Source: Propionibacterium cyclohexanicum (GTDB lineage: Bacteria > Actinomycetota > Actinomycetes > Propionibacteriales > Propionibacteriaceae). Taken from it: a DNA stretch of 64,000 nt. The translations under genes were made by a program, and so were the position numbers. This document shows, one piece after another, positions 1 through 14,593 of the stretch. Each line of letters begins with the position of its first letter. The stretch's first letter is position 1. The notes beneath the pieces are model-generated. The model was given only the letters and a program-made list of their open reading frames with translations, did not search any database and was not told the DNA's origin. The stretch covers positions 1 through 64,000 of the forward strand of contig NZ_FOGZ01000011.1 in the NCBI RefSeq assembly GCF_900111365.1, written 5' to 3'.

Positions 1-83
1 AACCTCCATCCTCGGAAGACCTCGACCCCTCCCCCCACACCGACGCGCCACCCGACCGCGCGACATGCCCTACACCCTCATCT

Positions 84-866
84 ATGAAGAGCCAGGAAAG
101 GCACTGCCTCGATGCCGCCGAGGGCGGACTCTACGACTACCGGACCGGCTGGGGACGCCAGCGGGAACTGCTGCAGCGGGTGGCGCACCACGAGATCTGC
201 AACCGCGTGCTGTTCGTCCAACACGAGTCCACCTATACCGCCGGAAGGCAGACCCAGCCCGAGGAAAGGCCCTTCGACGGACGCCCGGTCATCGACGTGG
301 ACCGCGGCGGCAAGATCACCTGGCACGGTCCAGGGCAGCTCGTCGGCTACCCCATCGTCTTCCTGCAGCGCGGCGTCGGTGTGGTCGACTACGTTCGGCG
401 GGTCGAGGAGGCCGTCATCCGGACGCTGCGCGACTATGGGATCCGCACTGGGCGCGTGCCTGGGCGAACAGGCGTATGGCTGGCCTCCGACGGCACCGGG
501 CCCGAACGCAAGATCTGCGCCATCGGAGTGCGGTGCGCCCACCAGACCACCATGCACGGGTTCGCCCTCAATGTGAATCCGGAGTTCGGCTTCTTCGACA
601 ACATCGTGCCCTGCGGCCTCGAGGACGCCGACGTCACCTCGATCGAGCGTGAGTCGGGGCGCGCACCCTCGCTGGGCGCCGTCGCCGATCAGCTCTACCC
701 CCATCTCGCGCAGTTGTTGAGCTTCGCGCCCTACGCGATGTCGCCCGACATCGAACGGCGAGCCCACCTGGCCTTCCACCATCGCACCGCGACCGGTGCA
801 CCGTCCCGGTCCGGCAGCCTGCTGACAGATGCCCCCACCACGACGCCGAAGGTGGTTCAGCTGTGA
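84..866 (+). CDS. lipB: Octanoyltransferase LipB
   Basis: Transfers octanoate from acyl carrier protein to lipoyl domains, the first step of de novo lipoate synthesis. The 260-aa product shows the family motif [12 protein letters not shown] at residues 74-85, the catalytic Lys143 in [10 protein letters not shown] and the acyl-accepting Cys177 in IVPCGL. The C-terminal tail after about residue 225 is not conserved-looking. ATG 84 is the first ATG in frame; it has no clear Shine-Dalgarno and the frame stays open upstream, so the start is uncertain. The gene overlaps lipA by 4 bases (GTGA), so the two are translationally coupled. Confidence 0.93.
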   Translation: MKSQERHCLDAAEGGLYDYRTGWGRQRELLQRVAHHEICNRVLFVQHESTYTAGRQTQPEERPFDGRPVIDVDRGGKITWHGPGQLVGYPIVFLQRGVGVVDYVRRVEEAVIRTLRDYGIRTGRVPGRTGVWLASDGTGPERKICAIGVRCAHQTTMHGFALNVNPEFGFFDNIVPCGLEDADVTSIERESGRAPSLGAVADQLYPHLAQLLSFAPYAMSPDIERRAHLAFHHRTATGAPSRSGSLLTDAPTTTPKVVQL

Positions 867-1798
867 GCCCCCAGATCCCGCCTCGCCGCCTGCTGCGCAT
901 CGAGGCCCGCAATGCCCGTACCCCCATCGACCACGATCGCCCCGCGTGGCTCAAGACCCGGCTGAGCGTCGGCCCCGAGTACCAGGACATGCATGAGCGC
1001 ATGGTGACAGGCAAGCTGCACACCGTCTGCCAGGAGGCGGGCTGCCCGAACATCTTCGAATGCTGGGAGGAGCGGGAAGCCACCTTCCTCATCGGCGGCG
1101 ATCGATGCACCAGGCGCTGCGACTTCTGCCAGATCGAATCCGCCCGGCCGCAGGGCTATGACCGGTCCGAGCCCCTGCGCGTCGCCCGCTCGGTGCACCA
1201 GATGGGCCTGCGCTACTCCACGGTCACCTCGGTGTGCCGTGACGATCTGCCCGACGAGGGCGCCTGGCTGTGCGCAGAGACGATCCGCCAGATCCATGCG
1301 CTGAATCCGGGGGTCGGCGTCGAAATGCTGGCCCAGGACTTCTCGGGACGGGCGGAGTTGCTCGACGAGGTTTTCGAGGCGCGCCCGGAGGTCTTCGGCC
1401 ACAACGTCGAGACGGTGCCGCGGTTGTTCCACGAGATCCGGCCGGGCTTCAGCTACCAGGGCTCCCTGGACGTGCTGAGGATGGCCCACCAGGCCGGGCT
1501 GATCGCGAAATCCAACCTCATTCTCGGCATGGGCGAGACGGATGAGGAGATCGAGCAAGCACTACGCGAGATTCGCGCGACCGGTGCCGAGCTGGTCACC
1601 ATTACCCAGTACCTTCGTCCCAACTCCTTCCTGCGCCCCGTCGACCGCTGGGTCACACCGGCCCAGTTCGTGGCCTTCGGGAAGCTGGCCCAGCAGCTGG
1701 GATTCCTCGGCGTGATGAGCGGTCCGCTGGTGCGCTCCAGCTACCGGGCCGGCCAGCTCTACCGCCAGGCGATGTCCGGACGACGACAGCCGGCGTGA
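863..1798 (+). CDS. lipA: Lipoyl synthase LipA
   Basis: Radical-SAM enzyme that inserts two sulfurs into protein-bound octanoyl groups. The 311-aa product carries both iron-sulfur cluster motifs: auxiliary cluster Cys56, Cys61, Cys67, and radical-SAM CxxxCxxC at Cys82, Cys86, Cys89. The conserved RSSY near the C-terminus, whose Ser ligates the auxiliary cluster, is also present. The GTG start overlaps the lipB stop. The downstream neighbour rplJ has its own promoter, so lipBA is a separate transcription unit. Confidence 0.96.
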   Translation: MSPQIPPRRLLRIEARNARTPIDHDRPAWLKTRLSVGPEYQDMHERMVTGKLHTVCQEAGCPNIFECWEEREATFLIGGDRCTRRCDFCQIESARPQGYDRSEPLRVARSVHQMGLRYSTVTSVCRDDLPDEGAWLCAETIRQIHALNPGVGVEMLAQDFSGRAELLDEVFEARPEVFGHNVETVPRLFHEIRPGFSYQGSLDVLRMAHQAGLIAKSNLILGMGETDEEIEQALREIRATGAELVTITQYLRPNSFLRPVDRWVTPAQFVAFGKLAQQLGFLGVMSGPLVRSSYRAGQLYRQAMSGRRQPA

Positions 1799-1873
1799 GC
1801 GCTCGGACCCGAGGCTGCCTGGCCGAGGGGCCCGGCCCCACGCACTCGGACACCGGTGCGGGCGATGGCCGGT

Positions 1874-1902
1874 TTGTTTGTCCGGCACCGAGGGCCTAGG
1901 CT
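1874..1902 (+). promoter_or_regulatory. Promoter of the rplJL operon
   Basis: TTGTTT (1874-1879), a 17-bp spacer, then TAGGCT (1897-1902). This matches a housekeeping actinobacterial sigma-70 promoter and places the start near 1909, just before the L10 leader structure. Confidence 0.6.
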
Positions 1903-1904
1903 GT

Positions 1905-2024
1905 CCCAAGCCGAAGACCGTTGGCGGCATTGCCTCAATGCTCGACAGAGCGCCTGCGCAGGTTCCGATGTTTCGCCGAGCGATGCTCGGCGTCTGCCCC
2001 GGCCCTGCGCGCCGGGGTTTTTTC
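1905..2024 (+). promoter_or_regulatory. Ribosomal protein L10 leader with intrinsic terminator
   Basis: The untranslated leader of rplJ contains CCGAAGACCG (1911-1920) and CCTGCGCAGG further downstream, resembling actinobacterial L10 leaders where L10(L12)4 binds its own mRNA. It ends in a textbook terminator: CCCCGGC (1997-2003), a 7-nt loop, GCCGGGG (2011-2017) and six T (2018-2023). This is the only hairpin in the window followed by a clear T-tract, which suits attenuation of rplJL. Family recognition is from memory of the consensus. Confidence 0.75.
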
Positions 2025-2071
2025 ATGCCGTCGGTGGCCTTCGCACGAACGAGAAGTGGGAAGGAGACCCA

Positions 2072-2752
2072 ATGGCGAGGCCAGACAAGGCAGCCGCGAT
2101 CGCCGCGCTCAAGGAGAAGTTCTCCTCAAGCAACGCAGCTGTGCTGACCGAGTACCGCGGGCTCACCGTGCAGAACCTGAAGGAATTGCGCAGGTCGCTC
2201 GGTGAGGACGCAAGCTACGCCGTTGCGAAGAACACTCTTACCCGGATCGCCGCGAAGGAGGCTGGCGTCGAAGGACTCGACGAGCAGCTCACCGGGCCGA
2301 CGGCCGTGGCCTTCATCAACGGTGACGTCGCCACCGTGGCCAAGGGACTGAGGGACTTCGCAAAGGACAATCCGCTTCTGGTCATCAAGGGCGGTGTCCT
2401 GGACGGCAAGGTCCTCGACGCCGAAACAGTCAAGAAGCTCGCCGACCTCGAGTCGCGTGAGGTGTTGCTCGCCAAGCTGGCCGGCGCCTTCAAGGCCTCG
2501 CTGAGCAATGCTGCGGCTCTGTTCTCCGCCCCGCTGAGCCAGGCTGCCCGCCTGCTCGGTGCTCTGGAGACCAAGGCGAACGAGGATCCCTCGGTCATCG
2601 GCGGGGCAGGGAACCCTGCTGCTGGCGACCAGGAGCTCAAGACCGCCGAGCAATCGGCACCCGAAGCAGCCGATGCTGCCGAGGCCACTGAGGACGCGGC
2701 TGACTCCGCGTCGACCGACGCGGCGTCGCACGAAGACGCCTCGAACAACTAG
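2072..2752 (+). CDS. rplJ: 50S ribosomal protein L10
   Basis: L10 forms the base of the L7/L12 stalk on the 50S subunit. The ATG at 2072 follows GAAGTGGGAAGGAG at good spacing and gives the canonical N-terminus [10 protein letters not shown]. The product is 226 aa, longer than the roughly 175 aa usual for the family. The excess is an acidic, Ala/Glu/Asp/Ser-rich tail from about residue 175, probably disordered. It is followed 14 bases later by rplL. Expression is probably controlled by the leader just upstream. Confidence 0.97.
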   Translation: MARPDKAAAIAALKEKFSSSNAAVLTEYRGLTVQNLKELRRSLGEDASYAVAKNTLTRIAAKEAGVEGLDEQLTGPTAVAFINGDVATVAKGLRDFAKDNPLLVIKGGVLDGKVLDAETVKKLADLESREVLLAKLAGAFKASLSNAAALFSAPLSQAARLLGALETKANEDPSVIGGAGNPAAGDQELKTAEQSAPEAADAAEATEDAADSASTDAASHEDASNN

Positions 2753-2766
2753 GAAGGACGCCCAGC

Positions 2767-3156
2767 ATGGCGAAGCTCAGCAAGGAAGAACTCCTTGACC
2801 AGTTCAAGGAACTGACCCTCATCGAACTGTCCGATTTCGTGAAGGCCTTCGAGGAGACCTTCGACGTGAAGGCTGCCGCTCCGGTCGCCGTGGCGGCCGC
2901 TCCGGCTGCTGGCGGTGCCGCCCCCGCCGAGGAGGAGGAAGCTCCCTCCGAGGTGGATGTCATCCTCGACTCCGCAGGCGACAAGAAGATCCAGGTCATC
3001 AAGGAGGTCCGCGCCCTCACCAGCCTCGGCCTCAAGGACGCCAAGGATCTCGTCGAGGCAGCCCCCAAGGCCATCTTGGAGAAGGTCACCCCCGAGGCAG
3101 CTGCAGCTGCCAAGGAGAAGCTCGAGGCCGCCGGCGCCTCCGTCACCGTGAAGTGA
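2767..3156 (+). CDS. rplL: 50S ribosomal protein L7/L12
   Basis: Stalk protein that recruits translation GTPases. The 129-aa sequence has the N-terminal dimerisation domain ([20 protein letters not shown]), an Ala/Pro/Glu hinge at about residues 35-60, and the conserved C-terminal factor-binding domain ending GASVTVK. AGGAAGGACGCCCAGC precedes the ATG. It shares the rplJ transcript. Confidence 0.98.
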   Translation: MAKLSKEELLDQFKELTLIELSDFVKAFEETFDVKAAAPVAVAAAPAAGGAAPAEEEEAPSEVDVILDSAGDKKIQVIKEVRALTSLGLKDAKDLVEAAPKAILEKVTPEAAAAAKEKLEAAGASVTVK

Positions 3157-3180
3157 CGACTGCCTGAAGCAATCGCATGG

Positions 3181-3210
3181 GGGCGGGTTCCACGATCGTG
3201 GGGCCCGCCC
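3181..3210 (+). terminator. GC hairpin after rplL
   Basis: GGGCGGG (3181-3187) pairs with CCCGCCC (3204-3210); inside lies the palindrome CCACGATCGTGG (3190-3201). There is no T-tract, so it is either a U-less actinobacterial terminator or a partial attenuator setting the rplL:rpoB ratio. Confidence 0.55.
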
Positions 3211-3258
3211 TCGTGCGTCCCGGGCGCCGGGTGGCCCGTCTGCGATCCGAGTGCGGAG

Positions 3259-3286
3259 TTGCCAAGCCGGACGACCTGCGTATGAT
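3259..3286 (+). promoter_or_regulatory. Upstream rpoB promoter
   Basis: TTGCCA (3259-3264), 16-bp spacer, TATGAT (3281-3286). Good -10 match; it would give a leader of about 200 nt for rpoB. Confidence 0.45.
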
Positions 3287-3373
3287 CGACTCCGTGGTCT
3301 CGACCCCACAGCGACGCCGCAGTTGCTGAACGTCGGAGCCCGTCAAGGGCTCGTCGCTGTGCGCTGCGCATGC

Positions 3374-3402
3374 TTGCATCCACGGCGCACAACGTGTAGA
3401 GT
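3374..3402 (+). promoter_or_regulatory. Proximal rpoB promoter
   Basis: TTGCAT (3374-3379), 17-bp spacer, TAGAGT (3397-3402), about 90 nt before the rpoB start. Hexamers and spacing fit the other promoters in this window. Confidence 0.5.
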
Positions 3403-3494
3403 CGGTGTTTGCCTATCGCCACAATGACGACCCGTGTTGACACGGGCCGTTCTGCATGCAAAGAACCTTTGCGAGTTCTTGGAAGGACCACACC

Positions 3495-6400
3495 TTGGCC
3501 GCCTCGCGCAATGCGTTGAAGAACACCGACGTCATCTCCTCCACAGGGAGGATCTCGTTCGCCAAGATCAAGGAGCCCCTGGAAATCCCCAACCTGCTGG
3601 ATCTGCAGGTCAAGTCGTTCAACTGGCTCGTCGGCAACGACGTCTGGCAGCGCGAGGTGGATGAGGCTCTTGCCCAGGGCCGGACTGACGTCAACACGAA
3701 GTCCGGGCTTGAGGAGATCTTCGAGGAGATCTCGCCGATCGAGGACTTCTCCCAGACGATGTCCCTGAGTTTCCGGGACCACCGCTTCGAGGAGCCGAAG
3801 TACACCATTGAGGAGTGCAAGGATCGCGACGCCACCTACGCGGCCCCGCTGTTCGTGACCGCCGAGTTCATGAACAACGACACCGGCGAGATCAAGAGTC
3901 AGACGGTCTTCGTCGGGGACTTCCCCCTCATGACCGACAAGGGCACCTTCATCGTCACCGGCACCGAGCGCGTCGTGGTCTCCCAGCTGGTGCGCTCCCC
4001 GGGCGTCTACTTCGAGCAGACTCCCGACAAGACCAGCGACAAGGACATCTTCACGTGCAAGGTGATCCCGAGCCGCGGCGCCTGGCTGGAGTTCGAGATC
4101 GACAAGCGCGATCTGGTCGGCGTGCGTCTCGACCGCAAACGCAAGCAGAACGTCACTGTCCTGCTCAAGGCCCTCGGCTGGACCGAGGAGCAGATCCTCA
4201 ACGAGTTCGGCCAGTACGACGCCATTCGGATGACGATGGAGAAGGACCACGTCACCACCCAGGACGAGGCCCTGCTCGACATTTACCGCAAGCTGCGTCC
4301 GGGCGAGCCGCCGGCCCGCGATGCCTCCCAGGCCCTTCTGGAGAATTACTACTTCAACCCCAAGCGCTATGACCTGGCCAAGGTCGGGCGCCACAAGATC
4401 AACAAGAAGCTCGGTCTGGACAAGCCGTTCGATCAGCAGGTGCTCACGATGGACGACATCACCGCCGCCATCCACTACATCTGTGCCCTGCACGAGGGCA
4501 AGACCGAGCTCGACAACGGCCTGCCCGTCGAGCCCGACGACATCGACCACTTCGGCAACCGCCGGGTGCGCACCGTGGGCGAGCTCATCCAGAACCAGCT
4601 GCGTACTGGTCTGGGGCGCATGGAGAGGGTCGTGCGCGATCGGATGACCACCCAGGACATCGAGGCGATCACCCCGCAGACGCTCATCAACGTCCGCCCG
4701 GTCACTGCGGCGCTCAAGGAGTTCTTCGGAACCAGCCAGCTCTCGCAGTTCATGGACCAGAACAACCCGCTGGCCGAGATGACCCACAAGCGCCGGCTGT
4801 CGGCGCTCGGCCCCGGCGGGTTGTCCCGTGATCGCGCGGGCATGGAGGTGCGCGATGTGCACACCAGCCACTACGGCCGGATGTGCCCGATCGAGACTCC
4901 TGAAGGTCCCAATATCGGATTGATCGGCCAGCTCGCGTCCTTCGCGCGGGTCAACGCCTTCGGCTTCATCGAGACGCCCTATCGCAGGGTCGTCGGAGGC
5001 ATCGTGACCGATGACGTCGACTACCTGACCGCCGACGAAGAGGACCGTCACATCATCGCCCAGGCCAATGCCGTGGTCGGCGAGGACGGCGCCTTCTCCG
5101 AGGAGCGCGTCCTGGTACGTACCCGCCATGGCGAGGTCGACCTGGTCCCGCCCGACGAGGTCGACTACATGGACGTCTCGCCCCGGCAGATGGTGTCGGT
5201 GGGTTCCGCGTTGATCCCCTTCCTCGAGCACGACGACTCCTCGCGTGCCCTCATGGGCGCCAACATGCAGCGGCAGGCCGTGCCGCTCGTGAAGAACGAG
5301 GCCCCCTATGTCGGCACCGGTATGGAGTACCGCACGGCCGTCGATGTCGGCGAGGTCACCTGCGCCACCAAGCCCGGAACGGTCACCGGTGTCACGGCCG
5401 ACCTCATCGACGTTGCGTGCGATGACGGCACCTACCAGACCTTCCGGCTGGAGAAGTTCCATCGTTCCAATGCGGGCACCTGCGTCAACCAGCGGCCGAT
5501 CGTCCACGAGGGCGATCATGTCGAGGTCGGCACCCCGCTTGCCGATGGGCCCTGCACCGATGACGGCGAGCTCGCCCTGGGCCGCAATCTGCTGTGCGCC
5601 TTCATGCCGTGGAACGGCTTGAACTACGAGGACGCCATCATCTTGTCCCAGCGGATCGTGAGCGAGGACATCCTCACCTCGATCCACATCGAGGAGCACG
5701 AGGTCGACGCCCGCGACACCAAGCTCGGACCCGAGGAGATCACCCGCGACATCCCGAATGTCTCCGACGACATGATCGCCAATCTCGACGAGCGCGGCAT
5801 CATCCGGATCGGCGCCGAGGTGCGCAATGGCGACATCCTGGTCGGCAAGGTCACCCCGAAGGGCGAGACCGAGCTCACGCCCGAGGAGCGCCTGCTGCGC
5901 GCCATCTTCGGCGAGAAGGCCCGCGAGGTGCGCGACACCTCGATGAAGGTGCCGCATGGCGAAGAGGGCACCGTCATCGGCGTGCGCATCTTCGACCGTG
6001 AGGAGAACGACGAGCTGCCGCCGGGTGTCAACCAGATGGTTCGCGTCTACGTCGCGCAGAAGCGCAAGGTGCAGATCGGCGACAAGCTGGCCGGACGCCA
6101 CGGCAACAAGGGAGTCATCTCGAAGATCCTGCCGATCGAGGACATGCCCTTCCTGGCCGATGGCACCCCCGTCGACATCATCCTCAACCCGCTGGGCGTG
6201 CCGAGCCGGATGAACCTGGGGCAGGTGCTCGAGATGCACCTGGGCTGGATCGCCCATTCCGGTTGGGATCTCGGTGAGTGCGACGAGCCCTGGGCCCAGC
6301 GTCTGCGCGAGGTCGGCCTGCAGCATGTCGACGGTGCCGCCCACCTGGCCACGCCGGTCTTCGACGGTGCCGACGAGGCAGAGATCGGTGGCCTGCTGGC

Positions 6401-6971
6401 CAACAGCCTGCCCAACCGCGACGGCAATCATGTCGTCGACGGCGACGGCAAGGCGGTGCTCTTCGACGGGCGTAGTGGCGAACCCTTCCCGGAGAAGGTC
6501 GGGGTCGGCTATATGTACATGCTGAAGCTGCACCACCTGGTCGACGACAAGATCCATGCCCGCTCCACCGGTCCCTACTCGATGATCACGCAGCAGCCGC
6601 TGGGCGGCAAGGCCCAATTCGGCGGCCAGCGGTTCGGCGAGATGGAGGTGTGGGCGCTGGAGGCCTACGGCGCCGCATGGGCCCTGCAGGAGATGCTCAC
6701 CATCAAGTCCGACGATGTGTCGGGCCGAGTGAAGGTCTACGAGGCGATCGTGAAGGGCGAGAACATCCCCGAGCCCGGTATCCCCGAGGGCTTCAAGGTG
6801 CTTGTCAAAGAGATGAAGTCCTTGTGCCTGAGCGTCGAAGTGCTGGGCACCGACGGACATGTCATCGATCTGCGCGATACGGAAGAGGACTACCGCTCCG
6901 TCGAGGAGCTGGGAATCGATCTGTCGCGTCGTCCCGGTGCAGATTCCTACAAGTTGGAGTCCGAGGGCTGA
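3495..6971 (+). CDS. rpoB: RNA polymerase subunit beta
   Basis: Beta subunit of RNA polymerase, 1158 aa from the TTG at 3495. I chose this start because GGAAGGA lies 7 nt upstream and mycobacterial rpoB also starts with TTG; an in-frame ATG at 3456 would add 13 residues but lacks a ribosome-binding site. The rifampicin region (from about residue 412, [14 protein letters not shown] and then [13 protein letters not shown]) is wild type at the usual resistance positions. The C-terminal clamp segment [19 protein letters not shown] is intact. A perfect hairpin separates it from rpoC. Confidence 0.97.
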   Translation: MAASRNALKNTDVISSTGRISFAKIKEPLEIPNLLDLQVKSFNWLVGNDVWQREVDEALAQGRTDVNTKSGLEEIFEEISPIEDFSQTMSLSFRDHRFEEPKYTIEECKDRDATYAAPLFVTAEFMNNDTGEIKSQTVFVGDFPLMTDKGTFIVTGTERVVVSQLVRSPGVYFEQTPDKTSDKDIFTCKVIPSRGAWLEFEIDKRDLVGVRLDRKRKQNVTVLLKALGWTEEQILNEFGQYDAIRMTMEKDHVTTQDEALLDIYRKLRPGEPPARDASQALLENYYFNPKRYDLAKVGRHKINKKLGLDKPFDQQVLTMDDITAAIHYICALHEGKTELDNGLPVEPDDIDHFGNRRVRTVGELIQNQLRTGLGRMERVVRDRMTTQDIEAITPQTLINVRPVTAALKEFFGTSQLSQFMDQNNPLAEMTHKRRLSALGPGGLSRDRAGMEVRDVHTSHYGRMCPIETPEGPNIGLIGQLASFARVNAFGFIETPYRRVVGGIVTDDVDYLTADEEDRHIIAQANAVVGEDGAFSEERVLVRTRHGEVDLVPPDEVDYMDVSPRQMVSVGSALIPFLEHDDSSRALMGANMQRQAVPLVKNEAPYVGTGMEYRTAVDVGEVTCATKPGTVTGVTADLIDVACDDGTYQTFRLEKFHRSNAGTCVNQRPIVHEGDHVEVGTPLADGPCTDDGELALGRNLLCAFMPWNGLNYEDAIILSQRIVSEDILTSIHIEEHEVDARDTKLGPEEITRDIPNVSDDMIANLDERGIIRIGAEVRNGDILVGKVTPKGETELTPEERLLRAIFGEKAREVRDTSMKVPHGEEGTVIGVRIFDREENDELPPGVNQMVRVYVAQKRKVQIGDKLAGRHGNKGVISKILPIEDMPFLADGTPVDIILNPLGVPSRMNLGQVLEMHLGWIAHSGWDLGECDEPWAQRLREVGLQHVDGAAHLATPVFDGADEAEIGGLLANSLPNRDGNHVVDGDGKAVLFDGRSGEPFPEKVGVGYMYMLKLHHLVDDKIHARSTGPYSMITQQPLGGKAQFGGQRFGEMEVWALEAYGAAWALQEMLTIKSDDVSGRVKVYEAIVKGENIPEPGIPEGFKVLVKEMKSLCLSVEVLGTDGHVIDLRDTEEDYRSVEELGIDLSRRPGADSYKLESEG

Positions 6972-6980
6972 CGCCTGCCT

Positions 6981-7013
6981 GTCGTGACGCCGGGTCCCGC
7001 CCGGCGTCACGAC
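6981..7013 (+). repeat. Perfect 14-bp hairpin between rpoB and rpoC
   Basis: GTCGTGACGCCGGG (6981-6994), loop TCCCG, and the exact complement CCCGGCGTCACGAC (7000-7013). There is no T-tract, and rpoC needs this transcript, so pausing, mRNA processing or partial attenuation is more likely than full termination. Confidence 0.8.
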
Positions 7014-7068
7014 CACTGATCCCCAATTGTTGTGACCGCCTGCTGGGAGCAGGGGAAAGAGAAGCAAC

Positions 7069-10959
<3,891 letters not shown>

Positions 10960-10971
10960 ATTCCGCGATAG

Positions 10972-11007
10972 TGGCGGTGCGGCACGCCAGCGTGTGCCGC
11001 ACCGCCA
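10972..11007 (+). terminator. Terminator of rpoBC
   Basis: TGGCGGTGCGGCAC (10972-10985) pairs perfectly with GTGCCGCACCGCCA (10994-11007) around an 8-nt loop, 12 bases past the rpoC stop. No T-tract. Confidence 0.7.
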
Positions 11008-11084
11008 CCCAGGCGGGGTAGCGGTGCGCTGCCTCGCGAGGAGCCGTGGACGAGTCGCGGCCGATCCTGTTCCGCCCGGTCTTT

Positions 11085-11113
11085 TTGACCAGCGGGGCAG
11101 TGTCGACTAAGCT
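11085..11113 (+). promoter_or_regulatory. Promoter of the str operon
   Basis: TTGACC (11085-11090), 17-bp spacer, TAAGCT (11108-11113). Among the best consensus matches in the window; it drives rpsL-rpsG-fusA with a leader of about 200 nt. Confidence 0.7.
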
Positions 11114-11322
11114 CGCTTCTTGGTTCGGTTTGCCCGGATGAAAGCGCGTGCCCTCCCGGTCGGAATCCTGACGTTGCACAGGAGGCCAGGCGGCTCCAGG
11201 AATCGTGCGGCAACGACCCATCGTCCTTCGAACACCTGCCAGTTGCTGGGTGGAGCGTTCAGGTGGTGGGGGAGTTGCACCATCAGGAGAATCACTCTCG
11301 ACAACGAAAGAGATACCAGCAG

Positions 11323-11694
11323 GTGCCTACCATCCAGCAGCTGGTCCGCAAGGGCCGCACTGACAAGGTCAGCAAGACCAAGACGCCGGCGTTGAAGGGC
11401 TCGCCCCAGCGCCGCGGCGTGTGCACGCGCGTGTACACCACCACCCCGAAGAAGCCGAACTCGGCTCTGCGCAAGGTGGCGCGTGTCCGCCTGAGTTCCG
11501 GCATCGAGGTAACGGCCTATATCCCCGGGATCGGGCACAACCTCCAGGAGCACTCCATGGTGCTGGTGCGTGGCGGCCGAGTGAAGGATCTGCCCGGCGT
11601 GCGCTACAAGATCATCCGCGGCGCTCTCGACACCCAGGCCGTCAAGGGTCGCAAGCAGGCGCGCAGCCGCTACGGCGCGAAGAAGGAGAAGTAA
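11323..11694 (+). CDS. rpsL: 30S ribosomal protein S12
   Basis: Decoding-centre protein, 123 aa from GTG 11323, which gives the universal start [12 protein letters not shown]; the open frame upstream has no family similarity. Lys43 and Lys88, where streptomycin-resistance changes occur, are wild type. The stop overlaps the rpsG start by one base (TAATG). Confidence 0.97.
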   Translation: MPTIQQLVRKGRTDKVSKTKTPALKGSPQRRGVCTRVYTTTPKKPNSALRKVARVRLSSGIEVTAYIPGIGHNLQEHSMVLVRGGRVKDLPGVRYKIIRGALDTQAVKGRKQARSRYGAKKEK

Positions 11695-12164
11695 TGCCTC
11701 GCAAGGGACCAGCCCAGAAGCGCCCGGTCATCATCGACCCGGTCTACGAGTCACCGCTCGTGAGCCAGCTCGTGAGCAAGATCCTTCTCGACGGCAAGAA
11801 GACGACTGCGCAGGCCATCGTGTACTCGGCGCTCGAGGGCGCTCGCGAGAAGACCGGTATCGACCCGGTCCAGACCCTCAAGAAGGCGCTCGACAATGTG
11901 AAGCCAGCCGTCGAGGTGCGTTCACGCCGCGTCGGTGGCGCCACCTATCAGGTGCCTGTCGAGGTCAAGCCGCACCGCTCCAATACGCTGGCGATGCGCT
12001 GGCTCGTGAGCTTCGCGCGGGCCCGCCGCGAGAAGACGATGGCTGAGCGCCTGCAGAACGAGATCCTCGACGCCAGCAATGGCCTCGGGGCATCGGTCAA
12101 GAAGCGCGAGGACACCCATCGTATGGCCGAGGCGAACCGCGCGTTCGCCCATTACCGCTGGTAG
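11694..12164 (+). CDS. rpsG: 30S ribosomal protein S7
   Basis: Primary assembly protein of the 30S head, 156 aa, starting [10 protein letters not shown] and ending AFAHYRW as in other bacteria. Coupled to rpsL by a TAATG overlap, so S7 translation probably depends on S12 translation. A 9-bp hairpin follows before fusA. Confidence 0.98.
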   Translation: MPRKGPAQKRPVIIDPVYESPLVSQLVSKILLDGKKTTAQAIVYSALEGAREKTGIDPVQTLKKALDNVKPAVEVRSRRVGGATYQVPVEVKPHRSNTLAMRWLVSFARARREKTMAERLQNEILDASNGLGASVKKREDTHRMAEANRAFAHYRW

Positions 12165-12176
12165 AGCTTTCCGCAG

Positions 12177-12199
12177 GCCCCCGCCGCAATGGCGGGGGC
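12177..12199 (+). repeat. Hairpin between rpsG and fusA
   Basis: GCCCCCGCC (12177-12185), loop GCAAT, GGCGGGGGC (12191-12199). It lies inside the str operon and lacks a T-tract; possibly a processing or partial attenuation site. Confidence 0.6.
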
Positions 12200-12258
12200 G
12201 CTGCCCTGTCCCGGGGCAGAAACCCCTCATCACACCAAGAAACAGAGGTAGGAATACC

Positions 12259-14358
12259 GTGGCCCTCGACCTCCAGACCGACCTGGCCAAGGTGCGCAAC
12301 ATCGGCATCATGGCTCACATCGACGCCGGCAAGACGACGACGACCGAGCGAATCCTGTACTACACCGGCATCAACCACAAGATCGGCGAAGTGCACGACG
12401 GTGCTGCCACCATGGACTGGATGGAGCAGGAACAGGAACGCGGCATCACCATCACCTCGGCTGCCACCACCTGCTTCTGGAACAACTACCAGATCAACAT
12501 CATCGATACGCCGGGTCACGTCGACTTCACCGTCGAGGTGGAGCGTTCGCTGCGCGTGCTCGACGGTGCGGTCGCGGTCTTCGACGGCGTTGCGGGCGTC
12601 GAGCCACAGTCGATGACGGTGTGGCGCCAGGCGAGCAAGTACAACGTGCCGCGCATCTGCTACATCAACAAGCTCGATCGCACTGGAGCATCCTTCGATT
12701 GGTGCATCAAGACCATCCGCGAGCGTCTGCACGCCATTCCCGTGCTCCTCCAGCTGCCGATCGGCGCCGAACACAACTTCATCGGCATCGTCGATCTCGT
12801 CGAGATGCACGCGAAGGTGTGGCGTGGCGAGACCGAGCTCGGTGAGCACTACACGGTCGAGGAGATTCCCGAGGACCTCGCGGAAGCCGCCCAGGCCGCC
12901 CGCGCCGAGATGGTCGAGACGGTCGCCGAGAACGACGACGAGTTCATGGAGATGTATCTCGGCGGCGAGGACTGGACCAAGGAAGACCTCAAGGCAGCGA
13001 TCCGCCGCGGCGTCCTGAGCAGTGCCTTCACCGCAGTCACCTGCGGCACCTCATTCAAGAACAAGGGCGTGCAGCCGCTGCTCGACGCCATCGTCGACTA
13101 CCTGCCGAGCCCCCTCGACGTGCCCGCCATCGTCGGCTTCAAGCCCGGGGACGAGTCCGTGGAGATCGATCGCCATCCCGACCGCGACGAGCCGCTGTCG
13201 GCCCTGGTCTTCAAGATCGCCTCCGATCCCCATCTGGGCCGGCTGACCTTCGTGCGGGTCTACTCGGGCGTCCTGAAGTCCGGCGGCCAGGTGCTGAACT
13301 CGACCAAGGACAAGAAGGAGCGCATCGGCAAGATCTACCAGATGCACGCCAACAAGCGCCAAGAGGTCGACGAGATGCCTGCCGGCATGATCTGTGCCGT
13401 GATGGGGCTCAAGGACACCGGTACGGGCGACACGCTGTGCGACCCCAGCAAGCCGGTCGTGCTGGAGTCCATGACCTTCCCGAATCCGGTCATCGAGCAG
13501 GCCATCGAGCCGAAGTCGAAGGCCGATCAGGAGAAGCTGGGCATCGCGATCCAGCGGCTGGCCGAGGAGGATCCCACCTTCCAGGTGCACACCGACGAGG
13601 AGACCGGCCAGACGATCATCGCTGGCATGGGTGAGTTGCACCTGGATGTCTTCATCGACCGGATGAAGCGGGAATTCCACGTGGAAGCCAATATCGGTGT
13701 TCCGCAGGTGGCCTACCGTGAGACCTTGCGCCGGGCAGTCAAGGGTGTCGAGTACACCCACAAGAAGCAGTCGGGTGGTTCGGGTCAGTACGGCCGGGTG
13801 GTCATCGATCTGGAGCCGACTGCTCCCGGCAGCGGCTACGAGTTCGTCAATGCGGTGACCGGCGGGCGGATCCCCAAGGAATACATCCCTGCCGTCGACG
13901 CCGGTATCCAGGAGGCCATGCAGTTCGGCGTGCTGGCCGGCTATCCCGTCGAGGACATCAAGGTCACCCTGACCGACGGCGCCTACCACGAGGTCGATTC
14001 CTCCGAGCTGGCCTTCAAGATCGCCGGGTCGATGGTCTACAAGGAAGCTGCCCGTCGGGCCGATCCGGCCCTGCTCGAGCCGATGATGGCCGTCGAGGTG
14101 ACCACGCCCGAGGACTACCTCGGTACCGTCATCGGTGACCTCAACGGCCGGCGCGGGCATATCCGCGAAATGGTCGAGGAGCACGGCAACAAGGTCGTGC
14201 GAGCACTCGTCCCGCTGTCCGAGATGTTCGGCTATGTCGGCGACCTGCGTTCCAAGACCTCCGGGCAGGCCTCGTACACGATGGAATTCGATTCCTACGC
14301 CGAGGTTCCCAAGTCGATTGCCGAAGAGATCATCGCCAAGGCACGCGGCACGGAGTGA
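12259..14358 (+). CDS. fusA: Elongation factor G
   Basis: Translocation GTPase, 699 aa. GTG 12259 follows AGAGGTAGGA and gives the usual start before the G1 loop [13 protein letters not shown] (G3) and NKLD (G4) follow. Domains II-V are intact, ending in the conserved region near [10 protein letters not shown]. It is the last gene before a terminator and a separate tuf promoter. Confidence 0.97.
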   Translation: MALDLQTDLAKVRNIGIMAHIDAGKTTTTERILYYTGINHKIGEVHDGAATMDWMEQEQERGITITSAATTCFWNNYQINIIDTPGHVDFTVEVERSLRVLDGAVAVFDGVAGVEPQSMTVWRQASKYNVPRICYINKLDRTGASFDWCIKTIRERLHAIPVLLQLPIGAEHNFIGIVDLVEMHAKVWRGETELGEHYTVEEIPEDLAEAAQAARAEMVETVAENDDEFMEMYLGGEDWTKEDLKAAIRRGVLSSAFTAVTCGTSFKNKGVQPLLDAIVDYLPSPLDVPAIVGFKPGDESVEIDRHPDRDEPLSALVFKIASDPHLGRLTFVRVYSGVLKSGGQVLNSTKDKKERIGKIYQMHANKRQEVDEMPAGMICAVMGLKDTGTGDTLCDPSKPVVLESMTFPNPVIEQAIEPKSKADQEKLGIAIQRLAEEDPTFQVHTDEETGQTIIAGMGELHLDVFIDRMKREFHVEANIGVPQVAYRETLRRAVKGVEYTHKKQSGGSGQYGRVVIDLEPTAPGSGYEFVNAVTGGRIPKEYIPAVDAGIQEAMQFGVLAGYPVEDIKVTLTDGAYHEVDSSELAFKIAGSMVYKEAARRADPALLEPMMAVEVTTPEDYLGTVIGDLNGRRGHIREMVEEHGNKVVRALVPLSEMFGYVGDLRSKTSGQASYTMEFDSYAEVPKSIAEEIIAKARGTE

Positions 14359-14362
14359 TCAT

Positions 14363-14396
14363 CGGGGGCGCGTCAGCGGATGTCGGCGCGCCCCCG
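14363..14396 (+). terminator. Terminator after fusA
   Basis: CGGGGGCGCG (14363-14372) pairs with CGCGCCCCCG (14387-14396), 5 bases after the fusA stop. It ends the str transcript before the tuf promoter. Confidence 0.65.
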
Positions 14397-14413
14397 GTCC
14401 GGTCCGGCGTCGT

Positions 14414-14442
14414 TTGACTCTCGTTCGCCGGTGGACCAGAAT
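14414..14442 (+). promoter_or_regulatory. Promoter of tuf
   Basis: TTGACT (14414-14419), 17-bp spacer, CAGAAT (14437-14442). It gives tuf its own transcript with a leader of about 145 nt, which contains a short hairpin GCTGCGAGG/CCTCGCAGC at 14521-14540. Confidence 0.6.
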
Positions 14443-14593
14443 TGCAAAGGTTCATGGGTGCAGGCCCATGCTTCATGGTGCCCGGCAAGGCCGGCACGGC
14501 ATTCACACATGAAAAGACCAGCTGCGAGGCCCCTCGCAGCAACCAACAGGCGTCCCGCAAGCCAGCGTGACGCGACTTTCAGAAGGAGCCCCA

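Larger units (their letters stand above)
3157..3494 (+). other. rplL-rpoB spacer (338 bp)
   Basis: No credible gene. It holds a GC hairpin at 3181-3210, two promoter matches (3259-3286 and 3374-3402) and the Shine-Dalgarno GGAAGGA (3481-3487) of rpoB. rpoBC is therefore probably transcribed mostly from its own promoters rather than by read-through from rplL. Confidence 0.7.
10960..11322 (+). other. rpoC-rpsL spacer (363 bp)
   Basis: No gene recognised. It holds the rpoC terminator hairpin (10972-11007), the str-operon promoter (11085-11113) and a leader of about 200 nt before rpsL, in which I see no known leader motif. Confidence 0.7.

Noticed and set aside
3456-3494. ATG 3456 as the rpoB start
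   Set aside because: It lacks a ribosome-binding site, while TTG 3495 has GGAAGGA at 7 nt and matches the mycobacterial start.
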